A stretch of 64,000 nt of DNA. Origin: Castor canadensis (Eukaryota > Chordata > Mammalia > Rodentia > Castoridae). Below are positions 51,180-62,405 of the stretch, piece by piece (position 1 is the first letter of the stretch; every line of letters starts with the position of its first letter). The notes beneath the pieces were generated by a model. It was not told the DNA's origin. It ran no database searches and was given only the letters and a program-made list of their open reading frames with translations. The stretch is taken from NCBI RefSeq assembly GCF_047511655.1, contig NC_133390.1, positions 167,854,083 through 167,918,082 on the forward strand, written 5' to 3'. The position numbers were made by a program, and so were the translations under genes.

Positions 51180-53280
51180 TGCTAAGATTACAGGAGTAAG
51201 CCACAGCACCTGATCTTCCCTCACTCTTAAACTTCTAGGTGGACTCTATGAACGGGAAGCACTAAGAGGAAACTGACAGGTGAAATACATGGATCAGAGT
51301 GTTCCATCCCATTTCTGACTACTCCTGTCTGCATGAGTCTAGCAGCAGAAAACAGACACATATCCAATATCTAGATACTTCTGGAACTCTTTGAGTTTTT
51401 TATTAGTATTTGGTTTGAACTCAGGGCCTCATGCTTGTTAGGCAGACTTTGTGCCACTTCAGTCATACCTGGAACCCCTTTGTACTTTACTTATTTTTTT
51501 TTAATAGTGTCTCAGTTTTGCCCAGCCTGACCTGGACCATGATTCTCTAATTTATGCATCCCATGTAGCTGGAATGACAGATGTGTGCCACCACACCAAT
51601 GTTTTTATTAGTTGGATGTGATCTGGCTAATTTTTTGCATAGGCAGGCCTCAAACCCTAATCAGCCTATCTCTGCATCCACAGTAGCTGGAATTATAGGT
51701 GTAAGCTCCTCTGCTGAGCCTGCTCTGCCACTCCTTAAAATACTCACACCACACCTCCTCCCCAGAGATACCAGCACCAGCTGGCCATCCCTCCCCATCC
51801 AGTGGGCCAAGCAACATTTGTGCCCACAGAGCTCAGAGAATCAGCTGCAGCACATTCTAGAAGACAGAGTCCAGCCATACAACTCCTACCTCTCTTGTTC
51901 CCAGAGTTGCTAACATCAAATAATTCCATGCCCCTTCTATTAAACTCTTTGATTCTTCCAATAATTATTTCTTATTCCCAAATCTAGGAGTGATGCCTAC
52001 CTCAGCTTCTCCTTTTTCTCCCACTCTCCCAACAGTCGTGTAACCAGTTCTCATTTGGGGGAGGGAGGCTGTCTTCATTGTCCCAGGCCAGCCATGACAT
52101 ATACCCAGGCTGCAGGGCCTACTGTCTGTCAGCTCCAAGTCCATCCTTCTGTACTCTTCTCTGTGATGCTGGTAGTGGGACTCTGCACACTAAGTTTCCC
52201 CTCACTCTTTTTTTAAAGGCTGTATCTTTATTTTTTTTTCCATTGACAACCTTAGAGTTTGAACTCAGGATCTTAACTTATAATGCAGGTGCTCTCCCAC
52301 TGGAGCAACTCCACCAGCTGTTTTTTTGTGTGTGTAGGATATTTGAGATAGGGTCCTGCTTTTTGTCCAGGATGGCCTTGAACCATGATCCTCCTGATCT
52401 CTGCCTCCCAAGTTGCTAGGATTACAGGAGTGAGCCACAGCACCTGACCTTCCCTCATTCTTGCACTTCTTAGTGGACGCTATGAATGGGAAGCACTAAG
52501 AAGAAACTGACAGGTGAACTACATGGAGAAGTGGGTTCCATCCCATTTGTGACTCCTGTCTGCATGTGTCTAGCAGCAGAAAACAGTTACACATCCAATC
52601 TCTAGATACTTCTGGAACAATGGGCTTATTCTCAGTACTGGATTTAAACTCAGGGCCTCATGCTTGTTAGGCAGCCTCCGTACCACTTCAGTCACACCGG
52701 GAACCCCTTTTTACTTTACTTGTTTTTTTTAATACGGTCTCGGTTTTGCCCAGGCTGACCTGGATCATGATTCTCTAATTTACACCTCTATGTAGTTGGG
52801 ATGACAGATGTGTGTCACCACACCCTAATTTTTTTATTAGTTTGATGGGATCTGGCTAATTTTTTGCATAGACTGGCCTCAAACCTTAATCCCCCATCTC
52901 TGCATCCAGAGTAACTGGAATTACAGGTGTAAGCTGTGGTGTCCAGCTCACTCTGGCACCCCCTAAAATGGTTGCACTGCAACTCTTACCCAGAGATACC
53001 AGCACCAGCTGGCCATCCATCCCCATCCAGTGGGCCAAGCACCATTTGAACCCACAGAGTTCTGAGAACCAGCTGCAGCACATTCTAGAAGACAGAGTGC
53101 AGCCATACAGCTCCCACCTCTTTTGCCCCCTGTGTTGTTAGCACCAACTACTGCTGGACAATTTCTATTTAACTCCTTGATTCTTCTAATAATAATCTCT
53201 TATTTTCCCAAATCCAGGAGTGGATTTCCTTTTTTCTCCCACCCTCCCAACACTTGTGTAACCGGTTCTCAGTTTTGAAT
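51180..53280. repeat. Local tandem duplication inside unit B (~1.24 kb)
   Basis: Bases ~51180-52050 and ~52418-53280 both match 20328-21185 of unit A. The start of the second copy (~52055-52417) matches 19957-20328. Marker: 'agataccagcaccagctggc' occurs near 51764 and again near 52996. The first copy lacks its own beginning because unit B is deleted for ~18230-20328. Confidence 0.85.
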
Positions 53281-54439
53281 CCTTCCTGTTTAGAACACCT
53301 AATATGGTTTGCATTCTTTACTGGACCCTGATTAATGCAGAGTGAGATCCGGGCCCTTTCTGTTTTTTCCTGGAATGGTGGTTTAACCTCCCACTAAGAC
53401 TTCCCTAGAAGAGAATTCTTCATCCATAGGAATGAGATTTAGATACTACATATTAAAAAACAAAACTACAAATAACCACTAAACCTTTGATTTCGATGAG
53501 GCTGCAGGATCTGGCAACATTTGGCATTCTTTGGACCTTAATATTAGTTCAGCTACTGACATGCTGTATGGCCTTGGACAAGTCCATTCTTTACTAGAAG
53601 TTTCCATTTGAACATGTGTAGAAAAAAGAAGGGAAGAAGAATTCAGGGTAGAGGTGTTCTGTTGCTCCCTCAAACCACACATTCCCTTTGTTTCCAAGCC
53701 ATCCAACTTTTCTGGCACTAATAGAAGCTCTGAGAAGGAAACATAAGAAGGAGAGGAAAAGGAGGGCCTGGGTAGGCATAGCACCTTGGAAATACCAAGG
53801 ATTCCACTTGAGGTGTCTTCTGGGGTCTATTGGACAGAGTAATGAGCAGAACGTTGGTAATAAAGAGACACGGGGTCTTCCAACATCTCTGAGGTCTTTC
53901 AAGGCAGGGGTTCCCTGTGCTTAGCCCTAAAGACTCTGAGTTTATTCCTGAGCAGATACTATCAACCACAGGGCACTCTCTGGCCATTTCCAAGGGACTA
54001 GTTTGGTGATAGGACCCTGGGACAGAGCAATTTGTTCCTTCATGTATGCCAACCACAATCAGGGACTGAAGGGTACCAAGGGATAGATAACTACCAGGTC
54101 TTACCAGATTTAACAGGTTCCTGTGCTGTCAAATGTTCTCCTTTTAGAAATACTCTGTGACATTAATCCATCACCTTCATCTTGTTGATAGGAAACAGAC
54201 TCTGAGAAGAGCACACCTCTACCTTACCCTCCCCCACCAGGGCATACATTCAACCAAGGTCAAAGTTGGTATTCAAATTTGAGTCTTCTTATTCCCAGAC
54301 ATGTGCTCTGTCCTCAGGATGCAGACCAATGATGGTTTGTGGATAACTTGGTCTGGATCACACACTGGGGTAGTCCTCCTAAGTGACCAAACTCATTTCC
54401 ATGGAGACATGGAGTCAAGTACAAACATAAATGTGGAAA

Positions 54440-55480
54440 ATGCCACACCCAGCAGCATACCATATTTGTCTTTCCATGTCTGGCTTATTTTACTTAACGT
54501 AATTTCCTTTGCGTCCACCCATACTGTGGCAAATGGAAGGAGTTCCTTCTTTTTTAAGGCTGAAAAACATTCCATTATATGTATTCATATCACATTTTAT
54601 TTATCCACTCATCTGTTGATGGACATTCAGGTAGTTTGCATATGTTGGCTATTGTGAATAATCCTGCAATGAACAGGGGATTATAGATAGTTCTTTGAGA
54701 CTCTCATGAGTTTTACAGGCTAGGTCTTTCACTTAAGACTTCAAAACATTTCAAGTTGACATTTATGTACAAACTGAGATAAGAGTCTAATTTCATTCTT
54801 TTCACAATGATACCTAGTTTTTCTAGCACAATGTGTTGAAGAGATGATCCCTTCCTTGTTGTTCATTCTTGGCACTCTGTCAGTGATCAAGTGACTTCAA
54901 GTGCATGTGCTTGGTTTGGGTTCTCTAGTTTGTCCCATTGCCCTGTGTGTCTGCTTTTAAAATATAGCTTGCAATATAACTTAAAGTCAGGAAGTGGGAT
55001 GCCTACAGTTTTGTTCCTCTTTCTTGAGAATGCTTTGATTATTTTTTTTCATGTGGTCCTGCATGAATTTTAGAATTGTTTTTCTTTTCTGCAAAAATGT
55101 TATTGGCATTTTGGCAGGGATTATATTGAATCTGTAGACTGCTGTGAGTAGTATGGACATTTTGCCAATGCAACTTATGAACATGGTAGGTTTTCCATTA
55201 TCTGAGGGTTTGGAAGTCTTCAGCAATGTCTTATGATTTTGTGTACAAGTCAATCACTAAATTTTTGTTGTTGTCACTACTAATGTAAATGGGGTTATTT
55301 TCTGAATTTCCCTTTTGGATAGCTTCTGGTGGTACATAGAATCACCACTGATTTTTATATTTTGATGTTGTGTACAGCAACTTATGCATTTATTACATCT
55401 AGTAGGTCTTAGAGTTTTCTATACATATGGTCATATAATCTGCAGATATTTTACTTCACTCCACCGTAAGATTGACGCTT
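54440..55480 (-). repeat. Old antisense L1 ORF2 fragment, copy B
   Basis: Counterpart of 22331-23340, including 'atctgttgatggacattca' and 'attgaatctgtagactgct'. Confidence 0.7.
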
Positions 55481-55879
55481 AAATATTATCCTTATTAGAT
55501 TGACCCTTAAATATCATCCAATCTACAGGTTCAAAACCTTCACCATTTCTTGGCAATTCCTCTTCAAAGTGCAGGCTTCTGGGCTTTCTCACAGAGATGG
55601 CAATTTACCTGATGTGAGGCCCACATTTAAAACTCCCCTTCCCAAGTGACTTTGGTGGAGGTTTTTGCCAACAGAATTTTCAGAGATAGTAATCAGTTCA
55701 ACCACCCCCACTTTTTTCTTTTCAAACAGGACCTTGCTCTGTAACCCAGATTGGCCTCTCCTCTCTGCTCTCTTCCCCCACACTAAGTTCCTATGAGGAC
55801 CAGTTGCACTTTTCCTGGTCAAACCTTACATTCTGAGACTCAAAAGGAGGGGACATAGATCCACCTCTAGGGGGGAAGC

Positions 55880-56640
55880 ACGTGTAAGAATTTTGGGAGC
55901 GTGCTTTGAAACTGTTGCAGCAGCCAGTCTTCCCTCCTTCACCATCCTTTCTTCTCCCCTCTTCTCTAACTCCCCTTTCTCCCCTTTCCTTCTCTATCTC
56001 CTCAATTTGTGCCTCTCCTGTAATTTTCTATTTGGAGTTTCTGTACCACACAGTGGAACCATGTCCTTACTGTGACCCCAGAACACAAGGCCATGAGCCC
56101 TTCAGGGGTGGACTTGCCATGAAGAAAGTGGAGCTGAGGCCTCAGGATCCCTCACTTGAGCAGGCCCTTTAAGATTCCGAGAATGGACCTCGGATGTGCT
56201 CCATGTCAAAGGATGAGTAATAGCTGACAGTAAGATATTCTGGCCATAACCAGCCAAGCCGCCTTCCTTTCCACTCTGACTTCCCATCACACTCCTCCTG
56301 GGTCAGGTGGTATTGAAATGGCTCCAGCACTTTTGGCAGGCAGACAGAGGAAGCTGAGTTGAGTTAGGGATATATTTATTTGGAGCTCCTGAGATATATT
56401 TGGGTTGTTCCCTGCCATTTCTGTGTATAGGAAGTTGCTGCTGGATGTCTTGGTGTGGCAATGGCTGCAAGCACTACTGCTGTTGTCTACTGTGCCAGTT
56501 CCCTTGACATCATGACCCGAAGGCCTGGGCTAGATGTTGCATGGTAGTTTGCATGTGCCAAGCCCTAGAAGTATGTCACAGGGTGGAGGAGAAACAAGTT
56601 TTTAAATGTATTCAGACAGGAAAGCAAGTCTCTGCAAATT
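55880..56640. other. Unassigned block strongly conserved with 23790-24545
   Basis: See the unit A copy. Differences are a 12-base pyrimidine-rich duplication near 55975-55990 and a small number of substitutions. Confidence 0.4.
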
Positions 56641-56686
56641 CTTTCAAATATCAGATACATAAAATCATAAATAGAAAAAAACTCAT

Positions 56687-56853
56687 GTCTTTTTCGGTTG
56701 GCATTTCGGCAGATGGTTTTGGTTTGGAAATCATTATTGTTTCCCTGGCAGCCAGCATAGATGAAGTTGTAGCAGTATTGTTTTCTTACTATACCACCAA
56801 CGAAGAAAAAAAAGCCATGCAGGGGCCAGTTTCTTTTGGTAGCTGACATATAT
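56687..56853 (-). pseudogene. EPPIN: EPPIN-like Kunitz exon, full length but disabled
   Basis: Begins after ctctctgcag and reads DICQLPKETGPCMAFF, the EPPIN signature. It then shifts frame twice: W-W-Y follows in another frame, and YCYNFIYAGCQGNNNDFQTK in a third. The final cysteine is asparagine (RNANRKR), and the splice donor has become ATGAGT. No WAP or signal exon accompanies it, because WFDC2-like unit C begins ~550 bases upstream on this strand. It still has the first half of the exon that is deleted in the copy at 33700. Confidence 0.85.
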
Positions 56854-57405
56854 CTGCAGAGAGATCCCAGAGTTGAAAACTCAGAATGCTCACCAGACAC
56901 AAAACGGTGTTACTGTTCTTCACCATGACTGAAAGTGAAGCAGGCTCCTTTTCCCTGTCACACTACATGTGAGACCAGCTGCATGGACCTGTTGCATACA
57001 TTTGTGACGAGATCCTCGCATGGTTGCCTGCATCTCTAGAGACAGGATCATGGCAGACAATAGTTTTGCTTTTCTTTCTTTCCTGTTAACAAACTGGGTT
57101 TGAGCCAAAGGTCTTGAGCATATAAGACCTAGTCCTGACCTATATCCCCAGCCTGCAGATTCAATTAGTTAACAGGGGTAGCTTTGGACAGAGACACACC
57201 CAGGAAGAATGACATGTAAACATGAAGGCAGAGATCATAATGATACTTCTACAAGCCAAGGAACACTAAAGATCACCAGCACACCTGTAGAAGTGAATAG
57301 AGAGGCGTGGAACACATTTCTCCCTCATCCTGAGAAGGAACCATCCCTGCTAACGCTAGCCTCAGCCTTTTAGCCTATAGCTCTGCAACACAATACATGA
57401 CAGCT
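56854..57405 (-). other. EPPIN-like intron piece ending at the B/C junction
   Basis: Aligns with ~33780-34170, including an ID SINE relic (~57060-57160). It ends at a junction with unit C near 57405. Confidence 0.7.
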
Positions 57406-58045
57406 GTCTAGTGCACAAATTTTGGAGCCAGATTTCCTGCCATTTGAATTTTGCCTCCATCCTGTATTGCCTTAGACAAAGTATTAACCTCTCAGTGCCT
57501 CAGTTTCCTCCTCTGTATCATGAGAAAATGTTAACAGACACCCTTCCTCCTTTTTTTAGGTTATTGTGAGAATTAAATGAATGCTTAGAATAATGCCTGG
57601 CACATAGCAGGAGCTAAGTAAGTATTCACTGCTACAATTGCTCATTATTACTACAAAGCAGTTTGATCTGTGGGGGAAAAATAATAGATGTTTGCTTCCA
57701 TTGCTTTTGCAACAACCCCATGATGTCAGGTGACATTGATTCCATGTGACATCTGAAGATTATAGGGCTCTGGGAAGTTTCTGATGCTAAGCCATAAGGT
57801 TAGAAAATGGCAGAGCTGGGATTCAACTTGAGGTCTTAAGACTCCAAAGCCATCTGGGAGCAGGAGGAAGAGGAATTTGCAGACAATCTTTTCAGGACCC
57901 CTGAGAGCAGCTCATGCCCCAAGGTCAACTCAGGCAGGCAGCTAGGCTAGTGGTGAACTAGCACAGGGGCAAAGGAAGGTCATGTTTTGCATTCCAGCTC
58001 CCTGCACTCCCTCAGTCTATCTTCTCTTCTCCTTTTTCTACCCAG
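57406..58045 (+). other. WFDC2 intron sequence upstream of the terminal WAP exon, copy C
   Basis: Starts inside the MIR that is complete in A (~800-1000). No exon was recognised before the acceptor. It is more diverged from A and B than those two are from each other. Confidence 0.55.
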
Positions 58046-58192
58046 AAAAGGCAGGTACCTGCCCCAATATGGACTTGCCTCAGCTTGGCATCTGTGAGGA
58101 CCAGTGTGAGATGGGCAGCCAGTGTCCTGGCAAGATAAAGTGCTGCTGCAATGGCTGTGGAAAAGTGTCCTGTGTTACACCCAAATTCTGAG
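58046..58192 (+). CDS. WFDC2: WFDC2 C-terminal WAP domain exon, copy C (extra cysteine)
   Basis: Same phase-1 acceptor, TGA at 58189-58191 and GTAGGT donor as copy A. It reads [18 protein letters not shown], then MGSQC, then [11 protein letters not shown] and ends VTPKF. All eight canonical cysteines are kept, but the arginine after CC is now cysteine, giving nine. The odd cysteine could mispair or allow dimer formation. The frame and splice sites are intact. It is the most diverged of the three copies. Confidence 0.8.
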
Positions 58193-60396
58193 GTAGGTGG
58201 GGATGCAGAAGTGGTGTACTGATGCCCAGGGATGAAGGTTGAAAAGGAGAACCATGGCAAACTCACTAGCACTCTGTCCACTTATTTGTAGCATCTGTCA
58301 AGTCCATGTACCATTCTGGGTGCCAGGGATGCTCCATGAATGAATAAATCAGACAGTGGGGTCAAAGCTTTAGTGGGAGATAAATAAAATAAGCTAGCAA
58401 GCAGATTTTATGTTATCTTACAGGGAGATAACAGAGAGGGGACAACAGAAAGGGGTTAAGAAGGTAGGAAAGGAGAGAAGGAGCCATGGGCCTATTCAGG
58501 GAGAGTGTTACAGGTAGAGGGAGCAGCAGGTATAAAGGCAGGAACATCCCTGGGCACTTCAGGAAGAGCTAGATGGCAAGGGCCATATAAGCAGGGGAGA
58601 ATGATAAGAACAGAGACAGGAGGTAAGTGGGGCTTGGGGCAGATAATTTGGGGCCACATAAGACATTGCTTTGCCTCAGGATGTCGTACACTTGTGAAAT
58701 TTTCAAAGGATTCATGACTGCCACATGAACAGGCTATAGAAGGGCAGAGCAGAGGCAGGGATCCTGTGTGTCAGGTACCAGATGACCTGGACTAGGATGG
58801 AGGCATGGGAGAGAGGTGACCATGCTTGGAACATGTGGAAGGTGGGTGGGTCAAAGTTTGCTGATGAGCCAGGCTGAGAGACAAGGAGATGGCTAACTCT
58901 TTGTTTATCTGGCACTGCAGTAAGTCAGGAGCTAGAGGGGAGTGGTTGTGACCAGTGGTTGCAGAGGGAAGGGACAGTGGTTGAAAGCCTTGATGAGAAG
59001 ATGGGAAGGTAACTAATTACATGGCTAGTGAAAGGCACAAGAGTTGATTTTTGCTTTCACCAAAAGTTTTTGTTTTGTGGAACAAATATGGGAGAGATGA
59101 GTTACCTTGAGTTCAGTTCATCAGGCCTGTGTTTGAAGTGGGTTAAACACTTACTCTGCAACAGGTCAGTAATAAATTCAGCTTTAGTGGCTCTGGTCCT
59201 GAAAGGAAAAGTGTAGATACTCACTTCCCCTCATCTAAAATTAAGAGGAAAAAACAATATGAAGTCATATAGTAAGTGTAAGGAAGGAAGGGGAAAAATG
59301 AAGCAAAGACTTGGTTGAACCATTGGATAGGTCCACTACCATGGATGTACCAGGTGCTAGGAAAGAAGGTGGCCACCATCCTTCCCCAGAATTTCAGTCC
59401 AGTGGCTGAGGCCAATGAATGGCTGACACTCCTAGTGTCTTTATTCAGTGCCCACCACTGTGGGAATCAAAGGAGGGAACATCACACAGGCACGGGTCTG
59501 GGGAGGTTGGAGCAGGTTCAGTTGGAGAAGACTACCCAGAGGGTGACTTTGAGCCAGCACAAAAGATGAGTGAAAGGTAGGTAGTGTGGTGGAGTGCAGT
59601 GAAGAGGCTGTTTCAGGCAGAGGGGACAGAAGGCAAGAACTTGGAAGTGCCCTTTAGTTGAAATCATGGTTGTGATCTGATGCCTTAAACAAGATCTCAG
59701 GAGAGGAAACTGAAGGTCATGGATGGCATCCACTAGTGCACATGTAAGAAAACTGAAGCTCGGGGAGGGGGGACATGCACAAGGTCCCATGCTTGCTACT
59801 TCAAAGTGTGCTCTTCAGTGGTGAAGAAGGAGCCATGGTCTCCATAAAACCCAGAGCTCTCCTTTGAGGTCAACCATCTCTTACCTCCATAAGTGTCAAT
59901 GGCATGGTGGTTTCACTAGAAGGAAGCCTGGACTCGGAAGCCTGAGCTCAGAGTTCAGCTCAGACTCTTCAACTGTCCTTTTCATGTACCAGGCTTTAAT
60001 TATATAGAATGAGGATAAGTAATATCTACTTGATCAGCTCATTGAGCTTACCCTAAGGAATGAAGGTGTGATGGAACTTCCTGGTGGTAGAGAGAGTCCT
60101 GGGAGAGATAGATAAAGGCTTATGGCCCGTCCGAGAGGCTACAGTGGTGAGTTGGGACTGTGATATACCCAGGTATGTCTCGGGGGCAATCAAAAACAGA
60201 GATATGAGTCTAGAAGCTGATTAAAAACTTGAGCAGAGGCCCAAAAAGGAAGATTTACTGTGTTTTTTTTTTTTTTTTGGGTGTTGAATGAAATAGGCTG
60301 GGGGGGAGGGAGTTGGTCCAGATTTAAGCTGTCTGCTCTAGTGTAAGATGGCATGTATTGTGGTTGATGGTGTTATCCTGATTTTTCTTCCTCCAG

Positions 60397-60557
60397 CTTA
60401 GGCCACCACCAGCCTAATAAGAGGGAAGAAGTTTCTGCCTGGCTGTGCAACTGGTTCCATCCCTGTGGCCCTCCCCACCCTCTGGCCTCTGCATTCCTTC
60501 CTGGGCTGAACACACCTTCTCCCTTTTCCAACCAATAAAGTAACTGCTGTCAGCACT
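60397..60557 (+). other. WFDC2: WFDC2 3'UTR terminal exon with poly(A) signal, copy C
   Basis: Acceptor cttcctccag, then C-T-T-A-G-G-C-C-A-C-C; a few small indels relative to A and B; AATAAA at 60534-60539. Confidence 0.8.
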
Positions 60558-62046
60558 GGGGAGCCATAGCACCTGCATTTATCACTCTGCCCAGTTTTCC
60601 CTGACATGGAGGGTGGGCAAGTGAGTGGGAAACTCGGTCATCCAGGCAACAAGTCCAGGACGGGATTAACTCTGAAACAATGAACAGTAATTCAGGCCCA
60701 TCTCCTGTGTGTGAGCACTTTCCCAGTGAAGCTTGTGCCAATCCTGTGAGGTTGGTCATTACTGTCCAAGGGTAATGGATGCAAAAACAGCCTCAGAGAG
60801 GTGATGGAATGCCTCAGAGTCACTCACACACACTGCTGGGGCTCCTGATAACAGCAGCAAGCATGTACCTTGTGTCAGACACAGTGCTGGGAGATTTGTT
60901 CACGGTAATTAACAATGGTCCTAAGCGATAGCCTGGGACTTAGCTACAGCCACACAGAATCTCAGGCTGCTTCTGCCTCTCCTTTTCTACTTCTTTCTGA
61001 GACTTCATCATATAGACTGGATTCTTGCATGTAGAAGCCCTAGTTTCCCCACACATCTCTTCCAAGTTCTCAGGCTGCTGAGCATTTTGAGCAGCCTGGG
61101 TCCAATCTAGTGTTCAGAGTTGCTCCGAGGTTCATGTGTGGTGTTGCTAAATGCTTTCATGCAGTGCTTGGCAGAATGAATTGTAGTTATGATGCTTGGA
61201 CAATGGGAATCAGATGACTTGGACTGGAAGAGAGGACCCTGGGTGAGAGTGGAAAGTAAGATGAGTGACCAAATGAACTCTCCAGCTTTAATTCTGCCCT
61301 TCATCCTGGAGCACAGAGACAGAGGGAGTCTGGGAAGATTATGGGAAGGTCATGGCAAGAGGGGAAATCAAAGATATTTCTTTGTTATTCCCACTGTACT
61401 TTTCAAGGAACCTTCTTGCCAACTTTGGGCCTCATTTATACTCCTCAAGTCACTGAACAGACAATCCCCATGTTTTCCTCCTTTCCCACAAAGTAGTAAT
61501 CATTGGTGTTGCTTAAAGCAAACCAATGTCTAGAACCAGGGCTCCTCAGTCCTCTCCCCATGTGACAGGAACTTGTGGTATAGCCTTGGTAGATACAGGC
61601 TTTCATTAAAATTCACTATTGTGTATTAAAAGTGATCTTTAAATCTTCCATTTTTCCCGCAATTCCCTTCTTCTTCCTCAGTTTTTTTTGTTCCCTTATC
61701 TCTTGACAACAGACTCTAGAAATCCTTTCCCTGTCCAGTGCAAGCCCTCTAATACCATGCCCCATGTTTGCAATTCACCTCCCCCTTCTTCAAAACCTTT
61801 ATCTTCCAATGGACAGAGCAGTAATTCATACTAAGTGTGAATGGTTCCTCTAAATTGTACACATGTGTGTATTTTACAAAGAAGGTCTGGAGATTTTAAA
61901 CCCAATGCCAATGTTTTTGGAATTTTGAGCACACAGATGAAGTGATCTTAGGAACAAAACAGAGAATACATTTGGGGATGGAGGAACGCATCTTCTATTC
62001 ACAAAACAATCTTGATTCCATGGAGAACAGTGCTCTGGTCCAGAAA

Positions 62047-62225
62047 TCAGATGCTTGGGCAGGTGACCTTACATGTTTGTTCATCTGAAAAGTTGTTGTC
62101 ATTGCCTTCGCAGCCTCCATAAAAAAATAACTCACATCTGTGTGTTTTGATGTTGTAATACCATTGTGGAAGGGATGCTCGACAACGACCAATTTTCATA
62201 GGAAGATTGCAGGGATATGGTACAT
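62047..62225 (-). CDS. SPINT3: SPINT3-like Kunitz exon, copy C (gene clipped by window end)
   Basis: Acceptor ctctttacag at 62226, phase 1. It reads DVPYPCNLPMKIGRC and later FFYGGCEGNDNNF, ending CKVTCPSI with TGA at 62049-62047. Six cysteines at canonical spacing, normal C2-C3 gap, and P1 arginine followed by alanine (loop C-R-A-S-L-P-Q-W), predicting a trypsin-type inhibitor. The signal exon should lie near 65.1 kb, outside the window. Its N-terminal half resembles copy A (NLPMK) and its C-terminal half copy B (FSDEQTCKVTC), a mosaic pattern. Confidence 0.88.
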
Positions 62226-62287
62226 CTGTAAAGAGAGAAAGTGGTTGACGGAAGCCAACCATGCCCTTGTCAGCCACCCCCATTTGC

Positions 62288-62405
62288 CTTTGTGTGTGTG
62301 TGTGTGTGTGTGTGTCTGTGATGGGCAAGAGGTTTGCAGTTCTGGGCTTTGAACTCTGGGCTTTAGCTTGCTGGGAAGTTGTTCTACCACTTGAGCCATG
62401 CTTTC
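62288..62405 (-). repeat. ID-type SINE with TG microsatellite, copy C
   Basis: TG run at 62290-62316, then 'gggctttgaactctgggctt' and 'cttgagccatgctttcag'. Counterpart of 5555-5685. Confidence 0.6.

Larger units (their letters stand above)
37401..57405. repeat. Segmental duplication unit B
   Basis: Second copy of the module. Collinear pieces are: 37401 to ~49660 with 1-12096; ~49661-51140 with 16764-18220; ~51180-52050 with 20328-21180; ~52055-53280 with 19957-21185; ~53280-56665 with 21185-24555; and ~56680-57405 with 33695-34170. The last jump removes the whole WFDC6 region. The left edge may lie before 37401, because unit A is cut off by the window start. Contents: WFDC2 terminal exons, a SPINT3-like gene, an LTR relic, antisense L1 fragments and a damaged EPPIN Kunitz exon. 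Confidence 0.92.
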
